Below, piece after piece: positions 46,301 through 57,275 of a stretch of DNA of 64,000 nucleotides. Under the pieces are notes generated by a model. The model ran no database searches. It saw only the letters and a program-made list of their open reading frames with translations, and was not told where the DNA came from. The translations under genes were made by a program, and so were the position numbers. Origin of the DNA: Lottia gigantea (Eukaryota > Mollusca > Gastropoda > Lottiidae); contig NW_008708133.1 in the NCBI RefSeq assembly GCF_000327385.1, positions 2,754,941 to 2,818,940 on the forward strand, written 5' to 3'. The stretch's first letter is position 1. Each line of letters opens with the position of its first letter.

Positions 46301-48586
46301 TTCAGTAATTTAACATTTTATTTGGAACTCATGATATATCGAAGTAATGAATGTCAAAATTTGAACAATTTGATACTATTATCCAATTATATTTAATGGA
46401 TATTTAATCAAAAATGTTCTATATAATAATTTCCGTTGTAAATTTTTAGAAAATAATTCACCTTTGAAAAACTGTTTCAACTGTATATAAATGTCAGATG
46501 TGTAGTAGCAAAATATCAATATCTAAAGAGCAAAGATATCTACATAGTTTTGCGTGAGTGCTTCTTCAGATCTCACTCCAAGGACACTTTTTATGATTGA
46601 GATGACAAATATCCAAATCTATTCAGTTATATTGAATTGTACTAAAAACTACTAAACCATGGTTGTGTGAGTTTCTTTCAAACTAGACTTCCCTGTTTAA
46701 AAGAATCTACATGAATAGAGAAGAAAATTAAACAGTTAATTTACTGACATGTAAATGTGTAGGATACATACACTCAAATTACATCATTGACAAGGAAATG
46801 AATTAAAGAGTCATAATCAAGTTCCTTCAGACAACACCCTAACTGAAGAATAACCTACATTAAGTGAAATTCTGGGATCCATGAAATGATTGTATAATTT
46901 CAAAAATCCCAACAAATTAAAAATTGGTCAAGATGATTGTTATTTTTATTAAATCTGTTAATGATTTCCATATCTGTAATCATAGAGTAAACTCCCACAG
47001 TTTCAGCAGGTCTCAAATATTTATACTTCAGCCCAGTAAGACATGACCATTCAGATTTGTTTATTGCAAAATTGATGATATGCTGATTATAAAATTTCTT
47101 AATTAATTTCTCAGATAATGAAAAGTAAGTAATTTAATAATAAAATCTTGTAGAAAGTCAAAATGATGGATGAAATCAATTAACTTGTGACCTTCAGATC
47201 AAATAGTTTATTTTACCAAGGTCCTACAGTGACCTAAACATTATGATTTTTATTAATCAGTCAGAAATCCAAATCACCTTTGGCTTATTTCTAAATATCA
47301 ACCCTATGTCAACTTCCTTTTTTTATAAATCACTCAAATAACTTATATTGAAAATAGTGAAATGAACGACTTTGATTAAAATTTACTTATTCAATCTATT
47401 TTATAGGATGGGAAATTTTAATAAAAAAAAATTTAATGGAGATTCTAAATATTGTTTTTCTGGGGCAGCCATCTCTTTATTCATCAATTATTTGTCAAAT
47501 AATGGTTGCTGCATATTCACATTTCACACAGGACCCTACCCTTTATTGATCAGAAAATTGATAGAGATTGAATTTTATCTATCCGAAATACAGATGAATC
47601 CAATCATTCCTTTCTTTATTGAGGTCAGTCATATTATCACAGTAGACCACGCCCACGTTTAAACCAAACAAGCCACTTTCACGTAGGCTTACTACTGAAT
47701 CTACTGTACATGGTTGAACACAGCTATAATGGCCTGATTTATTATATGTACAGTATTTTATATTCATAATAATAAGACGTTAACTATCATAACTCTTCCC
47801 TCTTATCACTTATTGGAACACTGTCATTTCACTCCTTCTATTCAATAACTTTTATGTTAAAGGTGTGCTTTCGCGTTGTTTACCTGAATGACTTAGTGAT
47901 TACATAGGGAATTGGAAAAATGTCTGCAATTTTCAGGACATAAAACTATCGATCGTCCATATAAAAATGGAAACCTTTCCTTGTATTATATATGAATTAA
48001 TCAATATAACCATAACGTCATAATATATTTCCTAAAATGTCCCAAAATAAATGTTTGACATTATCGCGAGTAAATAACTTTATTTAGCTGATTCGCTGTC
48101 AAACTACCGGCCGGCTAATGAAACATGACACATTTCTCGAGCTTACTCACATGTTATGATACATCGAGAAAAATAGGGCACTAAATGAAGAATTGAAATA
48201 AAAAGAAATCCGTTTTTACAACTTAAAAAAAAAGGAAATATATATAACTTACCTATGTTAACAATTCGTATTCCTTCATCCTCCTCCAGGTACTTCAGTA
48301 CCATAGTAACATTTTCCAATTTCTGTGTACGAAAGTTTGGACGCTTGTTGATGTGCTTGAATTTGTTTCCACTTAAAACTTCAACCAAAGCAAGGAGCCT
48401 CAATCCATCGGCTAAATCTGCTTCTAGATCGGACATACCCTTGTTGACCGTCTTCAAATGTTCGTTGGCCCATCTTGTAAAGGTGTTTTTTTGGATAAGT
48501 TTCCATTGAGCATCATCCGCGAGGTCCCTCTCTGTCAACGGCATTTCTTCGTCTTCATCGAAATCTGCCTCGATGTCGCCTTGCAT
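15789..48586 (-). CDS. FLN: Filamin, actin-crosslinking protein, 37 exons, 2463 aa
   Basis: Filamins crosslink F-actin and scaffold membrane receptors. Exons, 5' to 3': 48586-48253, 39965-39714, 39544-39447, 36471-36205, 36075-35835, 32705-32499, 30978-30841, 30665-30402, 30278-30085, 29926-29669, 29472-29352, 29186-28962, 28592-27861, 27147-26974, 26849-26739, 26289-26077, 25691-25521, 25322-25199, 24999-24852, 24633-24444, 24319-24075, 22638-22594, 22387-22267, 22014-21745, 21525-21352, 21151-20990, 20831-20628, 20276-20124, 19938-19810, 18588-18322, 18082-17945, 17799-17669, 17502-17385, 17216-17046, 16830-16615, 16360-16163, 15976-15789. They sum to 2463 codons plus stop, with every junction in frame. 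Order: CH1, CH2, 13 Ig repeats, hinge 1, 8 repeats, hinge 2, terminal repeat. Vertebrate filamin A has 24 repeats and 2647 aa; equivalents of its repeats 7 and 10 are not seen. Twenty-seven of 36 introns are phase 1. Confidence 0.95.
16615..22387 (-). other. FLN: Filamin rod 2: eight Ig repeats (vertebrate 16-23 equivalents)
   Basis: Exons 23-35 encode the mechanosensing and partner-binding rod. Recognisable pieces are: [20 protein letters not shown] (repeat 16 type); [12 protein letters not shown] (17); [13 protein letters not shown] with [18 protein letters not shown] (18); [20 protein letters not shown] (19); [13 protein letters not shown] with [16 protein letters not shown] (20); [10 protein letters not shown] (21); [11 protein letters not shown] with [16 protein letters not shown] (22); [11 protein letters not shown] with [15 protein letters not shown] (23). 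In vertebrate filamin A, repeats 16-17, 18-19 and 20-21 form pairs whose odd member binds integrin or GPIb tails. The same pairwise character (missing A-strand GPG motif in 16, 18 and 20) is visible here, so the pairing is probably conserved. Confidence 0.88.
22594..22638 (-). other. FLN: Filamin 45-nt hinge-1 exon
   Basis: Between the last rod-1 repeat (exon 21, ending at 24075) and rod 2 (exon 23, starting at 22387), an ag|GCC ... CCG|gtaagt exon encodes [15 protein letters not shown] (residues 1570-1584). It is acidic and tyrosine-containing, with phase 0 on both sides, so skipping it keeps frame. It is too short for the usual ORF length cut-off. Its position equals hinge 1 of vertebrate filamins (between repeats 15 and 16), a segment that is absent from some vertebrate isoforms by alternative splicing. 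Exon 23 continues the linker with [13 protein letters not shown]. The splice donor is perfect; the acceptor is 'gctatag'. Confidence 0.8.
26404..26631. mobile_element. MITE with perfect 32-bp terminal inverted repeats, filamin intron 15
   Basis: Bases 26404-26435 (ccatacaaaataaatagtct..acaggcc) and 26600-26631 are exact reverse complements over 32 bp, with weaker similarity a few bases further out. The interior is about 164 bp, AT-rich and non-coding, with a 'ctttcgctcgctccgattt' block. The perfect arms suggest a recent insertion. The target duplication is not clear. Confidence 0.8.
31645..31653 (-). other. FLN: Candidate 9-nt microexon, filamin intron 6
   Basis: On the minus strand: ttgtaaatttcag|CTACCAAAC|gtaggtgt. 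It is phase 1 in and out; inserted between exons 6 and 7 it adds Ala-Thr-Lys and changes the next residue from Ala to Pro. It resembles the candidate at 32061-32069 (same start CT, same end AAAC, same gtaggt donor). Sites of the form AG-N9-GT arise often by chance, so transcript evidence is needed. Confidence 0.35.
32061..32069 (-). other. FLN: Candidate 9-nt microexon, filamin intron 6
   Basis: On the minus strand: ttctacttgtttcag|CTGGTAAAC|gtaggtat. The polypyrimidine tract is good. It is phase 1 in and out and would add Ala-Gly-Lys and convert the following Ala to Pro in the linker between repeats 2 and 3. It looks like a duplicate of the candidate at 31645-31653, because exon and both flanks share 'cctacgttt...agctgaaa' on the plus strand. 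Confidence 0.4.
32220..32228 (-). other. FLN: Candidate 9-nt microexon, filamin intron 6
   Basis: On the minus strand: tatcaatcaaacag|AAGCAGATG|gtaaggt. The donor is strong. It is phase 1 in and out and would add Glu-Ala-Asp, so the linker would read ...SP-EAD-ASNAK. It differs by one base from the candidate at 34511-34519 (ATGCAGATG), suggesting duplication. Confidence 0.35.
34511..34519 (-). other. FLN: Candidate 9-nt microexon, filamin intron 5
   Basis: On the minus strand: ctaattaattttag|ATGCAGATG|gtgtgt. The donor is moderate. It is phase 1 in and out and would add Asp-Ala-Asp after VHTK in repeat 2. It is nearly identical to the 32220-32228 candidate. Confidence 0.25.
34646..34945 (+). 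repeat. 28-bp minisatellite in filamin intron 5
   Basis: There are about ten head-to-tail units of exactly 28 bp. The block 'gatcaatttcaca' recurs at 34674, 34702, 34730, 34758 and so on to 34926. Variants differ at one to three sites (acattgaatt / acaatgaata). The array degrades at both ends into ATCA-rich sequence. Confidence 0.92.
35299..35319 (-). other. FLN: Candidate 21-nt microexon, filamin intron 5
   Basis: On the minus strand, an excellent acceptor (ttccattactttcag) is followed by 21 nt (CAAAACC...AAGACTG) and a strong donor (gtgagt). With phase 1 on both sides it inserts seven residues, AKPMPKT, between VHTK (end of exon 5) and AAGKG (start of exon 6). That falls in the B-C loop of Ig repeat 2. 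It is the best supported of the microexon candidates in this gene. Confidence 0.5.
36472..39446. other. Filamin intron 3
   Basis: This 3-kb AT-rich intron lies between the end of CH1/early CH2 coding and the rest of CH2. I see no coding, RNA or strong repeat feature in it. Confidence 0.6.
39966..48252. other. Filamin intron 1 (8.3 kb)
   Basis: No exon is recognised in this AT-rich intron. It contains a reverse-oriented copy (about 42345-42925) of the repeat family in PUS7 intron 8, and a diverged copy (about 44185-44300) of the repeat at 3295-3590. The remainder shows no clear feature. Regulatory elements are plausible in such a first intron but cannot be pointed to. Confidence 0.6.
42345..42925 (-). 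repeat. Dispersed repeat, inverted copy of the family at 7565-8395
   Basis: Bases 42352-42400 (agatagcttgccaggcaagg...) are the complement of 8297-8391. Successive blocks up to 42925 ('gaacaagggcaataactcat', 'gcaccttctagagtgtttac') are complements of the 7565-8180 units in reverse order. This copy is shorter and lacks one of the duplicated blocks. Confidence 0.8.
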
Positions 48587-49700
48587 AATGGTAGTTATCT
48601 CCCCTTTGGGTCAACCGATTCAATAAAATAAATATATAGTAGTAGGTTGAAGGAGTGTCTTTGAAATATCTAGCAAACTTGCCTCTTTTCCTTTCAGTTA
48701 CTCCTACAAATATACATTGAAAATATAGTTAGGATGGAATGATACGAGTGTTTCACAAATATTTTTAAGTGATAGGCTTAACTTGTTATGTAAAGACCTA
48801 ATTTAAAAGTATTTCAAGTGGGCAAAGCCACATGAAGAATGTCCGGACGCGTTTCCTAATACGTTTTGTTCTAAAATTTCTCACACTTAATAAGTAAACA
48901 TTGTACGTCTTATTTCTTTTATTATATAATATTAACAATGAAACTAATGAATTGTTTTCATTTCATATTCTAAACAATATCCTATAATAATACATACATA
49001 CGTGCATATATAATAGTTAATTTCTTACCCCCTCACAGTGAACCAAATAACCATTAAAATTTTTAAGTTACCATGTTAAACTGTGAATATCATTGTATTT
49101 TATCAAAAGTAATCATCGAATGTCTCTTTAAGATGCAACAACGAAATTGTAATAACTAATATGAAACCTTTAACCCTTGAAAATACCCTTAATACTAAAA
49201 GCATACACCAATTGAATTTTTAAATTCGGAACAACTTCGCACGGTGCTGCATTGTGGTATCAGATCGTTCAAATTCTGGAGAAAGCCAAAAAGTCAGGCC
49301 AAGTCAACTCTAATCCAGTAACACTGGAAATAGGCCTAAATAATATTTTGATCCACTTTCAATGAGTCTTACTTCTCACATAAATAGTTCAATATTCAAA
49401 TAATAAAAAATTGAACCAAATTAGTTTGTTCTACTCATTAACATTTAATTGCATTTTTTAACCATATGTTACAAGTTTATTATTAATTAAATATGGGCGT
49501 CTTCAAATGTTATAAATGTACTAAAATGCCAATAAATTTTTTGCCAAAAAATGGGATGGGGCTTTCGATGAGTAATTCACAAATTATATATTTGAACCCT
49601 ACGAAAATAAGGATCTGTTTTGTGAAGGCATCATGTCAACGAAAGACGAGTTGTCTTACCATCAGTGAATAAACAACCTTCTTACGATTTGAACGATTTG
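48587..49700. promoter_or_regulatory. Upstream region of filamin
   Basis: This stretch must contain the 5' UTR and promoter for the exon at 48586, unless a further upstream non-coding exon exists. It is AT-rich. No TATA box or initiator can be assigned with confidence and no gene is seen. Confidence 0.35.
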
Positions 49701-49734
49701 AACGACATCTACTTTTTTGTTATATTTTAACATT

Positions 49735-50345
49735 TGATGTCAAGGAATGGGAGCTGACTCTCTATCATATGACACGGAATATTTGATTTCAAGAAACGAC
49801 GATCAGGCTTAATTTTAAATTGCAACTAATTTATCATACGATTTTAAGAAACGGTGATCTGACTTTTTAAACAATGCCAAGATACTGATATCTGCCTTGT
49901 AATATGATGTCAAGAAACTGAGATCTGCCTCGTTATATGATGTTTTTGATCTGACATGTTATATTATGCAAAGAAATTGAGATCTGCCTTGTTATATGAA
50001 GTATTTGATCTGACATGTTATATGATGTCAAGAAAGTGAGATCTGACTTGTTATATGATGTCAAGGAACGACGATTTGACCATTTGATGTCAAGAAACTG
50101 GAATCTGACTTGTTATATGATGTCAAGAAAGTGAGATCTGACTTGTTATATGATGTCAAGGAACGACGATTTGACCATTTGATGTCAAGAAACTGGAATC
50201 TGACTTGTTATATGATGTCATGAAACTGAAATCTGACCATTTGGTGTTAAGAAACTGGAATCTGACTTGTTATACGATGTTAAGAAACTGAGATCTGACT
50301 TGTTACATGATGTCAAGAAACGACGATCTGACCATTTGATAACGA
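49735..50345 (+). repeat. Degenerate ~33-bp minisatellite with higher-order ~97-bp unit
   Basis: Units of the type 'gatctgacttgttatatgat' + 'gtcaagaaactga' recur about 15-18 times with divergence. In 50041-50205 a three-unit block ('tcaaggaacgacgatttgac' ... 'aactggaatctgacttg' ... 'aagaaagtgagatctgac') is repeated almost exactly, giving a higher-order period near 97 bp. Confidence 0.8.
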
Positions 50346-52508
50346 GGGGAAGGTAAAATGGTGATTCGTTTAACAGAATACACATACTGCATACAACATC
50401 TCACTAACTATATAAGAACATTGTTTTCACGACTGAATTGCCAGGAATCATAAACTAAACTACTGGCAACGAGTCAAAACACCAACTGAGATTGCAAAAC
50501 ACCGGTATGATATCGGCTGAAAATATTCCTGATTGAATGTTTCAATGACCTCATCACGATAGATTAATGGCGAAAGTATTCAAGAACATTTTCCATGAAA
50601 TGTTGATCTTGTCCCCTATAGATATCTAAGTCTGCAATGTCCGCATGTATTTGAATTGACAGTCCCACTTAGAATAATTTTCAATTTCCAATCCAAGATC
50701 CAGAATTAAAATAAAGTATGGTGGCCCATAAACATCATGTAGTCATACAAATACTCTTATGTGAGAGATATTTTTGTAAATTTAAAACGAAGACAGGGTG
50801 ATGTTTGTTTCGTCTCTGTTTAAAAAAAATTTTGTATCTGAATGTTGTTTACACCGCCAGTCAATCAAAGACTCATCAGTTCTGGCCACAGACATTCCAC
50901 TCGAGTTTATTATGAGGTGAAATGTATCAAATTGCTCATCAATAGGTTAAAGGTTTTTATACAACAACACTGTTCTTGTCTCCGGCCAACCCTTAAGCAT
51001 TCAAAATTATTTCAACAACATAATCTATTCTTTTAATCCCCAATTCTGTAGGTGACATAGAATAACAAAATGTCAAATATAAATGATTACTCTGAAATTG
51101 AAGTTGTTCTAGAACCACTTATATTCTTTAACGAAAACTACTGATAAACAAAATTACTTGTAGAAATTCCAGAGTTGTGTTCTGATAAACAGACGGTGCA
51201 GAATAGTAATCGTAAATGGATGCTTTTATTGCTGAATATAAGAATATGACAACGATGCTTGACAACGAGTGTAAGAAATCGGAAACTCAAAAGATAGTCA
51301 ATGGAATTAATAAAGAAACTTCTCTGGCACAAGGGGCGCACAATTTTCACTATTTCACAACCCGTTGCCAGTGCGTCCATAGGAGTGTATCTTCCTTAAG
51401 ACCCAATACCATTTTTTAAATAAAAATATTAAGTAACAGAAAGTTTAGCCTGTTATTTCTTAAAATAAAAATATATATCCACAGTTTAAGGAAAGATCAG
51501 CAACAAATTTCAACCTAAAAAACACACCTGTACTCACCTGAATGGAATAATGAAATCCAGTAAGAATGAAAGGGTTCCTGCTATCTAAGATTAGTACTAC
51601 ACAGACTCGATGGTGGTTAAACCGAGTCTATAACGGCAAAGAGTTTGTTATCAGGCCAATTCTACGTAATGCCACAACTTTTGCTTACGTTTTACACAGA
51701 ATCCCAAAGAGGGTAGAAGGTAAGATATTGTCAGTTGCTTCTAGTAGATTGGTTAGATAGGTAATGTGAGTTGTGCACGCGTTTCTCCCTACATCTTATA
51801 GACAAACGATGAACACAGCTTGCAAACACTTGTCTGAACGTGCCTTCCTAATTTGGAATACAGGAGTAAAACGATACTATAAGAATTATCTGTATAATGT
51901 CATCAGTAGCTCCAATCAGAAGGTTGAAACCAGGTCACGACGGGGTGGGGGAGTGTGTATATACAAATCGCTGTTTAATATGAGATAATAATTCATGTTT
52001 ACCTCATATCCAGTCGACTCGTCATCAAAACCACTCATTTTCAAATCATTAAAATCTTTCTAGAAGTCTGTACCGCCCTTAGGAGTAATATGATAATAAT
52101 GTTATAACCATTCCTTGTTTTCATCCTTTCATTGTGACTATTTCAAAACTTTACGACAATTTGGAATGTAGAAAGAAATTCGCCTCACTAACCAAAAATA
52201 TATATTATCTAGACAATTAAGAACGACCTACCCAGAGACTTTAATCATTACTCTGTAGAATTAGTCGTTTACCAATGTTATGTTATCTATCTTATGCTAT
52301 CTTATTTCCAGGCAGAAGAGAAGACTTCTAAACACATTCCACACACAAACAGATAACATTGAAAGAACTGGGTTTAAACTTTTAGATTTGTTACAGCATT
52401 GCCAATCTACAGGTAATTGAAATAACTTTTAAAGTGTTATCGCCATGAAAATGAAAGATTTGCAACATCACGAATAACGTTTTAACAGCACATATTCTAT
52501 CAAGAGAA
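50346..52508. other. Non-coding stretch between two minisatellites
   Basis: No gene is supported. Short open frames here (up to about 70 codons) show no family resemblance. A short near-palindrome, agactcg...cgagtct, lies at about 51602-51628. Confidence 0.5.
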
Positions 52509-52529
52509 TCAAGTATCATATACAGGTGG

Positions 52530-54675
52530 ATCGTGAGATACAGGTAGAACATTGTAATAGTTACACAATACCATGAAATACGGGTAGAAGACTGTACAGT
52601 AGTTATATAACATCACAAAATACAAGTACGAGACTGTACAGTAGTTATATAATATCATGAGATACAAGTAGGAGACTGTACAGTAGTTATATAATATCAT
52701 GAGATGCAAGTAGTAGACTGTACAGTAGTTATATAATATCATGAGATGCAAGTAGTAGACTGTACAGTAGTTATATAATATCATGAGATGCAAGTAGTAG
52801 ACTGTACAGTACCGGTAGTTCTATAATATCATGAGTTACAGGTAGAAGACTGTACAGTAGTTATATAATATCATGAGATACAAGAAGTAGACTGTACAGT
52901 ACCGGTAGTTATATAATATCATAAGATACAAGTAGGAGACTGTACAGTATCGGTAGTTATATAATATCGTGAGATACATGTACGAGACTGTACAGTAGTT
53001 ATATAATATCATGAGATAGAAGTAGGAGACTGTACAGTACCGGTAGTTATATAATATCATGAGATACAAGTAGGAGACTGTACAGTAGTTATATATTATC
53101 ATGAGATAGAAGTAGGAGACTTTACAGTAGTTATATAATATCATGAGATACAAGTAGGAGACTGTACAGTAGTTATGTAATATCATGAGATACAAGTAGG
53201 AGACTGTACAGTACCGGTAGTTATATAATATCATGAAACAAAAGTAGGAGACTGCACAGTAGTTATATAGTATCATAAGATAGAAGTAAGAGACTGTACG
53301 GTAGTTATATAATATCATGAGATAGAAGTAGGAGACTACAGTAGATATATAGTATCATGAGATAGAAGTAAGAGACTGTACAGTAGTTATATAATATCAT
53401 GAGATACAAGTAGGAGACTGTACGGTAGTTATATAATATCATGAAATAAAAGTAGGAGACTGCACAGTAGTTATATAGTATCATGAGATAGAAGTAGGAG
53501 ACTGTACAGTAGTTATATAATATCATGAGATAGAAGTAGAAGACTGTACAGTAGTTATATAATATCATGAGATGCAATTAGGAGACTGTACAGTACCGGT
53601 AGTTATATAATATCATGAAATAAAAGTAGGAGACTGTACAGTAGTTATATAATATCATGAGATAGAAGTAGGAGACTGCACAGTAGTTATATAATATCAT
53701 GAGATAGAAGTAGAAGACTGTAAAGTAGTTATATATTATCATGAGATAGAAGTAGGAGACTGTACGGTAGTTATATATTATCATGAGATAGAAGTAGGAG
53801 ACTGTACAGTAGTTATATAGTATCATGAGATACAAGTAGGAGACTGTACAGTAGTTATATATTATCATGAGATACAAGTAGGAGACTGTACAGTAGTTAT
53901 ATATTATCATGAGATACAAGTAGGAGACTGTACAGTACTTATATAATATCATGAGATACAAGTAGGAGACTGTACAGTACCGGTAGTTATACAATATCAT
54001 GAGAAAGAAGTAGGAGACTGTACAGTAGATATATAATATCATGAGATAGAAGTAGGAGACTGTACAGTAGTTATATAATATCATGAGATACAATTAGGAG
54101 ACTGTACAGTAGTTATATAATATAATGAGATAGAAATAGGAGACTGTACAGTACCGGTAGTTATATAATATCATGAGAAAGAAGTAGGAGACTGTACAGT
54201 ACCGGTAGTTATATAATATCATGAGATACAAGTAGGAGACTGCACAGTAGTAATATAATATCATGAGATAGACGTAGGAGACTGTACAATAGTTATATAA
54301 TATCATGAGATACAAGTAGGAGACTGCACAGTAGTAATATAATATCATGAGATAGACGTAGGAGACTGTACAGTAGTTATATATTATCATGAGATACAAG
54401 TAGGAGACCGTACAGTAGTTATATAATATCATGAGAAAGAAGTAGGAGACTGTACAGTAGTTGTATAATATCATGAGATAGAAGTAGAAGAGTATACAGT
54501 AGTTATATAATATCATGAGATACAAGTAGGAGACTGTACAGTAGTTATATAATATCATGAGATAGAAGTAGGAGACTGTACAGTAGTTATATAGTATCAT
54601 GAGATAGAAGTAGGAGACTGTACAGTAGTTATATAATATCATGAGATAGAAGTAGGAGACTGTACAGTAGGAGGT
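52530..54675 (-). repeat. 2.1-kb minisatellite, 42-bp and 48-bp units
   Basis: About 50 tandem units have the plus-strand consensus 'gtagttatataatatcat' + 'gagatacaagtaggagactgtaca' (42 bp). A 48-bp variant carries an extra 6 bp giving 'gtaccggtagtt'. Each unit holds the 10-bp palindrome 'actgtacagt'. Because 42 and 48 are multiples of three, one minus-strand frame stays open for 90-204 codons at a time, reading [YF]LMILYNYCTVSY over and over. This is best read as a satellite by-product, not a gene. Confidence 0.93.
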
Positions 54676-57159
54676 GTAGGATGCAGAATTATCGATACAG
54701 TAAGACAATAGAAGAAGCGAAACGTATTTGCATCGTATTCGATGTCGGACCTCATATTATTGTAACAGTGCTGATAAATCGAGTAATCTATAAACTCGCA
54801 ATTGAAGTAGTTCCCATTCGCTGTCTCAAGCAGATAAGGTGAAATTAACTTACCGAATTATTAACAAACCGGCACAATTTGGTCAAAACAATTTTAAGAT
54901 TATGTCATTGGTCTTACTATACGTCGGAATAATAGGATGTAAGAAGGCTAGTTGATTACATATAAATACAAGTATTATTTCCTCTCAATATCCTAATTAT
55001 TACTAATACACACCAGCATTTCATAACACGATAGTTAAAAAGAATGTCTTGTAGTCGAATGATGCAGAATTATGTGTAGTACTTGTTGGCTTAGACCGAT
55101 GAACTCAAAGTGTGACCATTTTGCCACTATGCTTAAAACGACTATGACAAAAGAAAGAAATAATGAACAGAAAGTTGGCATAAAGTTGAGCTTCGGATTT
55201 TTGAAAATGTATGTTCTTATATTATCAGATTATACCAAAATACTAGTTTTATAAATTCGTTTGTAATACTGAACATCTTTTTTCATCATTCACCCTTTAA
55301 ACCTCTTAAAACATAGTCTGACATAAGAATAAGATATTAAAGAAGTCTCATTAAAACTTATAATTATATCTAAAGAAAATCAATTTAATTATCTAATTAG
55401 CTTACGTAATAGTTAGTATGACCCTGACCCCCCTGACTGACGACCCCAACCTTTATGAATATTAATTAAGCTACTGTTATCACAATATTAAGATGGTGGA
55501 TATATATATATTACATTAATTAATTAGATGTAACTATGATGTTAATGTAGAACACGAGATAATTAATTCTGCCGGGGTTGAGTTATGTCAATTTCACATT
55601 ACAAGTTCATAGTTTTTCAATGAGTCAAAGGCATCATAATAGGATCACAAATAGTTATCTCTTTACTTTTGGTGCTTTTGACATTGTATTCCCAAAGCTT
55701 TTATTATTTCTGGACTGTCATTATAGTTGAAAGTGTACTGTACATGAGTCCAAATACAACATTTTCTATTATAAAACCCTTACAATTTCGCATTTAGGAC
55801 CCATGATACTCAGTCTAAGTATAATCACTAAAATTGCATTTGGTAATATTTTTCATTGGCCCCTTCTCTGAAAGGAATATATTCGTGCCTGAAAAAAGTG
55901 ATTATACAACTTTAATGATAATTTAATCTACCAAATGTATGTATGACCATATTTGGAAGACCCTTTATCTCCTTGCACGCTATAATGATTTTAACATGTG
56001 AAACGAACCCTAGGGTTTGATATATGATACCCTTCAGTCTAAACAATAATAAATATTACCATTTCAACATGCTATGGTATAAGATTTCATTTGGTCGTTT
56101 TCTTTAATGGGTAATAACATTATTATTTAATTGAAAATGAAGGAATGCAATGTTATTTAGCGAAAAGAAGATAGGCCTACGTAATTATATTGGGTTTGTG
56201 CCACCACCTTTTAAGAAATCATTTGAGAATAAAAGAAAGTGGTACATATCCAATTGATTCATCTTCAAAATGTCAAGCTACTGCATCTTATACCTTGACT
56301 GCAATAGCCAGCTTTCTTGTATCCCGGAATGCAGCAATTTGATTGGATGGAATCGAATACAGTCGACCATAGTCCTAAACAGACAGACAGACTGTAAACA
56401 TTATGGCTTATTTTTGACAGACTTCCTGTCAAAAATTCTGATTGGCTGTATTAGCTAATGTACAATCCAACCAAATCGCTGCATTTACAAACTGTTGTTG
56501 GTATAGAGTGGGTAACCGCCATCTCGCAGCAACGAATGCAAGTTTTTCGGGCATGACCTCAATCAATCGTTAAGATTTACTATGAGATTTAAACAGAGAG
56601 GACCTATTATTCAAGGTGCTTCTCTTGTTATTGTTTATAGATTAAAGTAAAGTGTAGACAATGAAATGAATACTAATAGAACGTCTAGGTTAAGGTGTTT
56701 ATTTTGTTACAAAATGTTATGAGATGCATGTTACATCTACTGGTGACAGTTTAAATAGAGCACACTGTGTAAACAAAATTTGTATAGCATCAGTAATACT
56801 TTCACCTTATTCTGAATAACAAAACAGATTTAAACAAAATTTAAAGAATTACTTTAGATGGCCTGATATTTAAGCTCATTACGTGACCAAATTAAAGAAG
56901 ATTTTCTGTTGGTTTTCTTTTGTTTTACAGTTAACTTGACATAAATTTCAAGGTCAAGACACCGGTCTATTTATCATATGAAGAGAACATTATACATAAC
57001 GGAAACTCACTTTGTTCTTAATTGAATGAAGCGAAACTATATGATATCCTGCAAGTCTTGCAAGTAGGCTTATAGATATGAAAATCTTGATAAAATTATG
57101 CCACATGGTATATCGGTAATATTCCACCTATCAATATTGACTAGAGCTCATCTCATGCT

Positions 57160-57275
57160 TACAGACTGTGAATATTAAAGATCCCTCGCAAGTTGGAAAT
57201 CGAAAAGAGTGAGCAATGCCTTGGTTGTGATAAAATTTCACCCATGACACACTGCATGGCGTTGTCTCTGAACAG
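57160..57275 (-). repeat. Copy of the GGGATCTTTAA-core dispersed repeat
   Basis: On the minus strand it reads 'cgccatgcagtgtgtcatgg', 'gaaattttatcac', 'gcattgctcactcttttc' and 'cgagggatctttaatattca', matching in order the copies at 3310-3414 and 60225-60330. Confidence 0.65.

Larger units (their letters stand above)
39447..48586 (-). other. FLN: Filamin actin-binding domain exons (CH1 and most of CH2)
   Basis: Exon 1 starts at ATG 48586 with an acidic leader, [18 protein letters not shown]1 begins with [18 protein letters not shown] and continues with [17 protein letters not shown] and [13 protein letters not shown]. Exon 2 finishes CH1 ([20 protein letters not shown]) and starts CH2 ([34 protein letters not shown]). 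Exon 3 adds [20 protein letters not shown], and exon 4 completes CH2 with [16 protein letters not shown]. These are the hallmark actin-binding surfaces of the filamin/alpha-actinin/spectrin superfamily. Drosophila and vertebrate filamins share this order. Intron 1 is 8.3 kb, as is common after the first filamin exon. Confidence 0.92.

Noticed and set aside
47372-47662. 96-codon frame in filamin intron 1
   Set aside because: AT-rich and random-looking, with no start context or domain. Likely chance.
52509-54708. Series of minus-strand frames (up to 204 codons) as a repetitive membrane or secreted protein
   Set aside because: The frame follows from a 42/48-bp tandem repeat unit; there is no signal peptide, unique flanking domain or splice context. 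Reported as a minisatellite.
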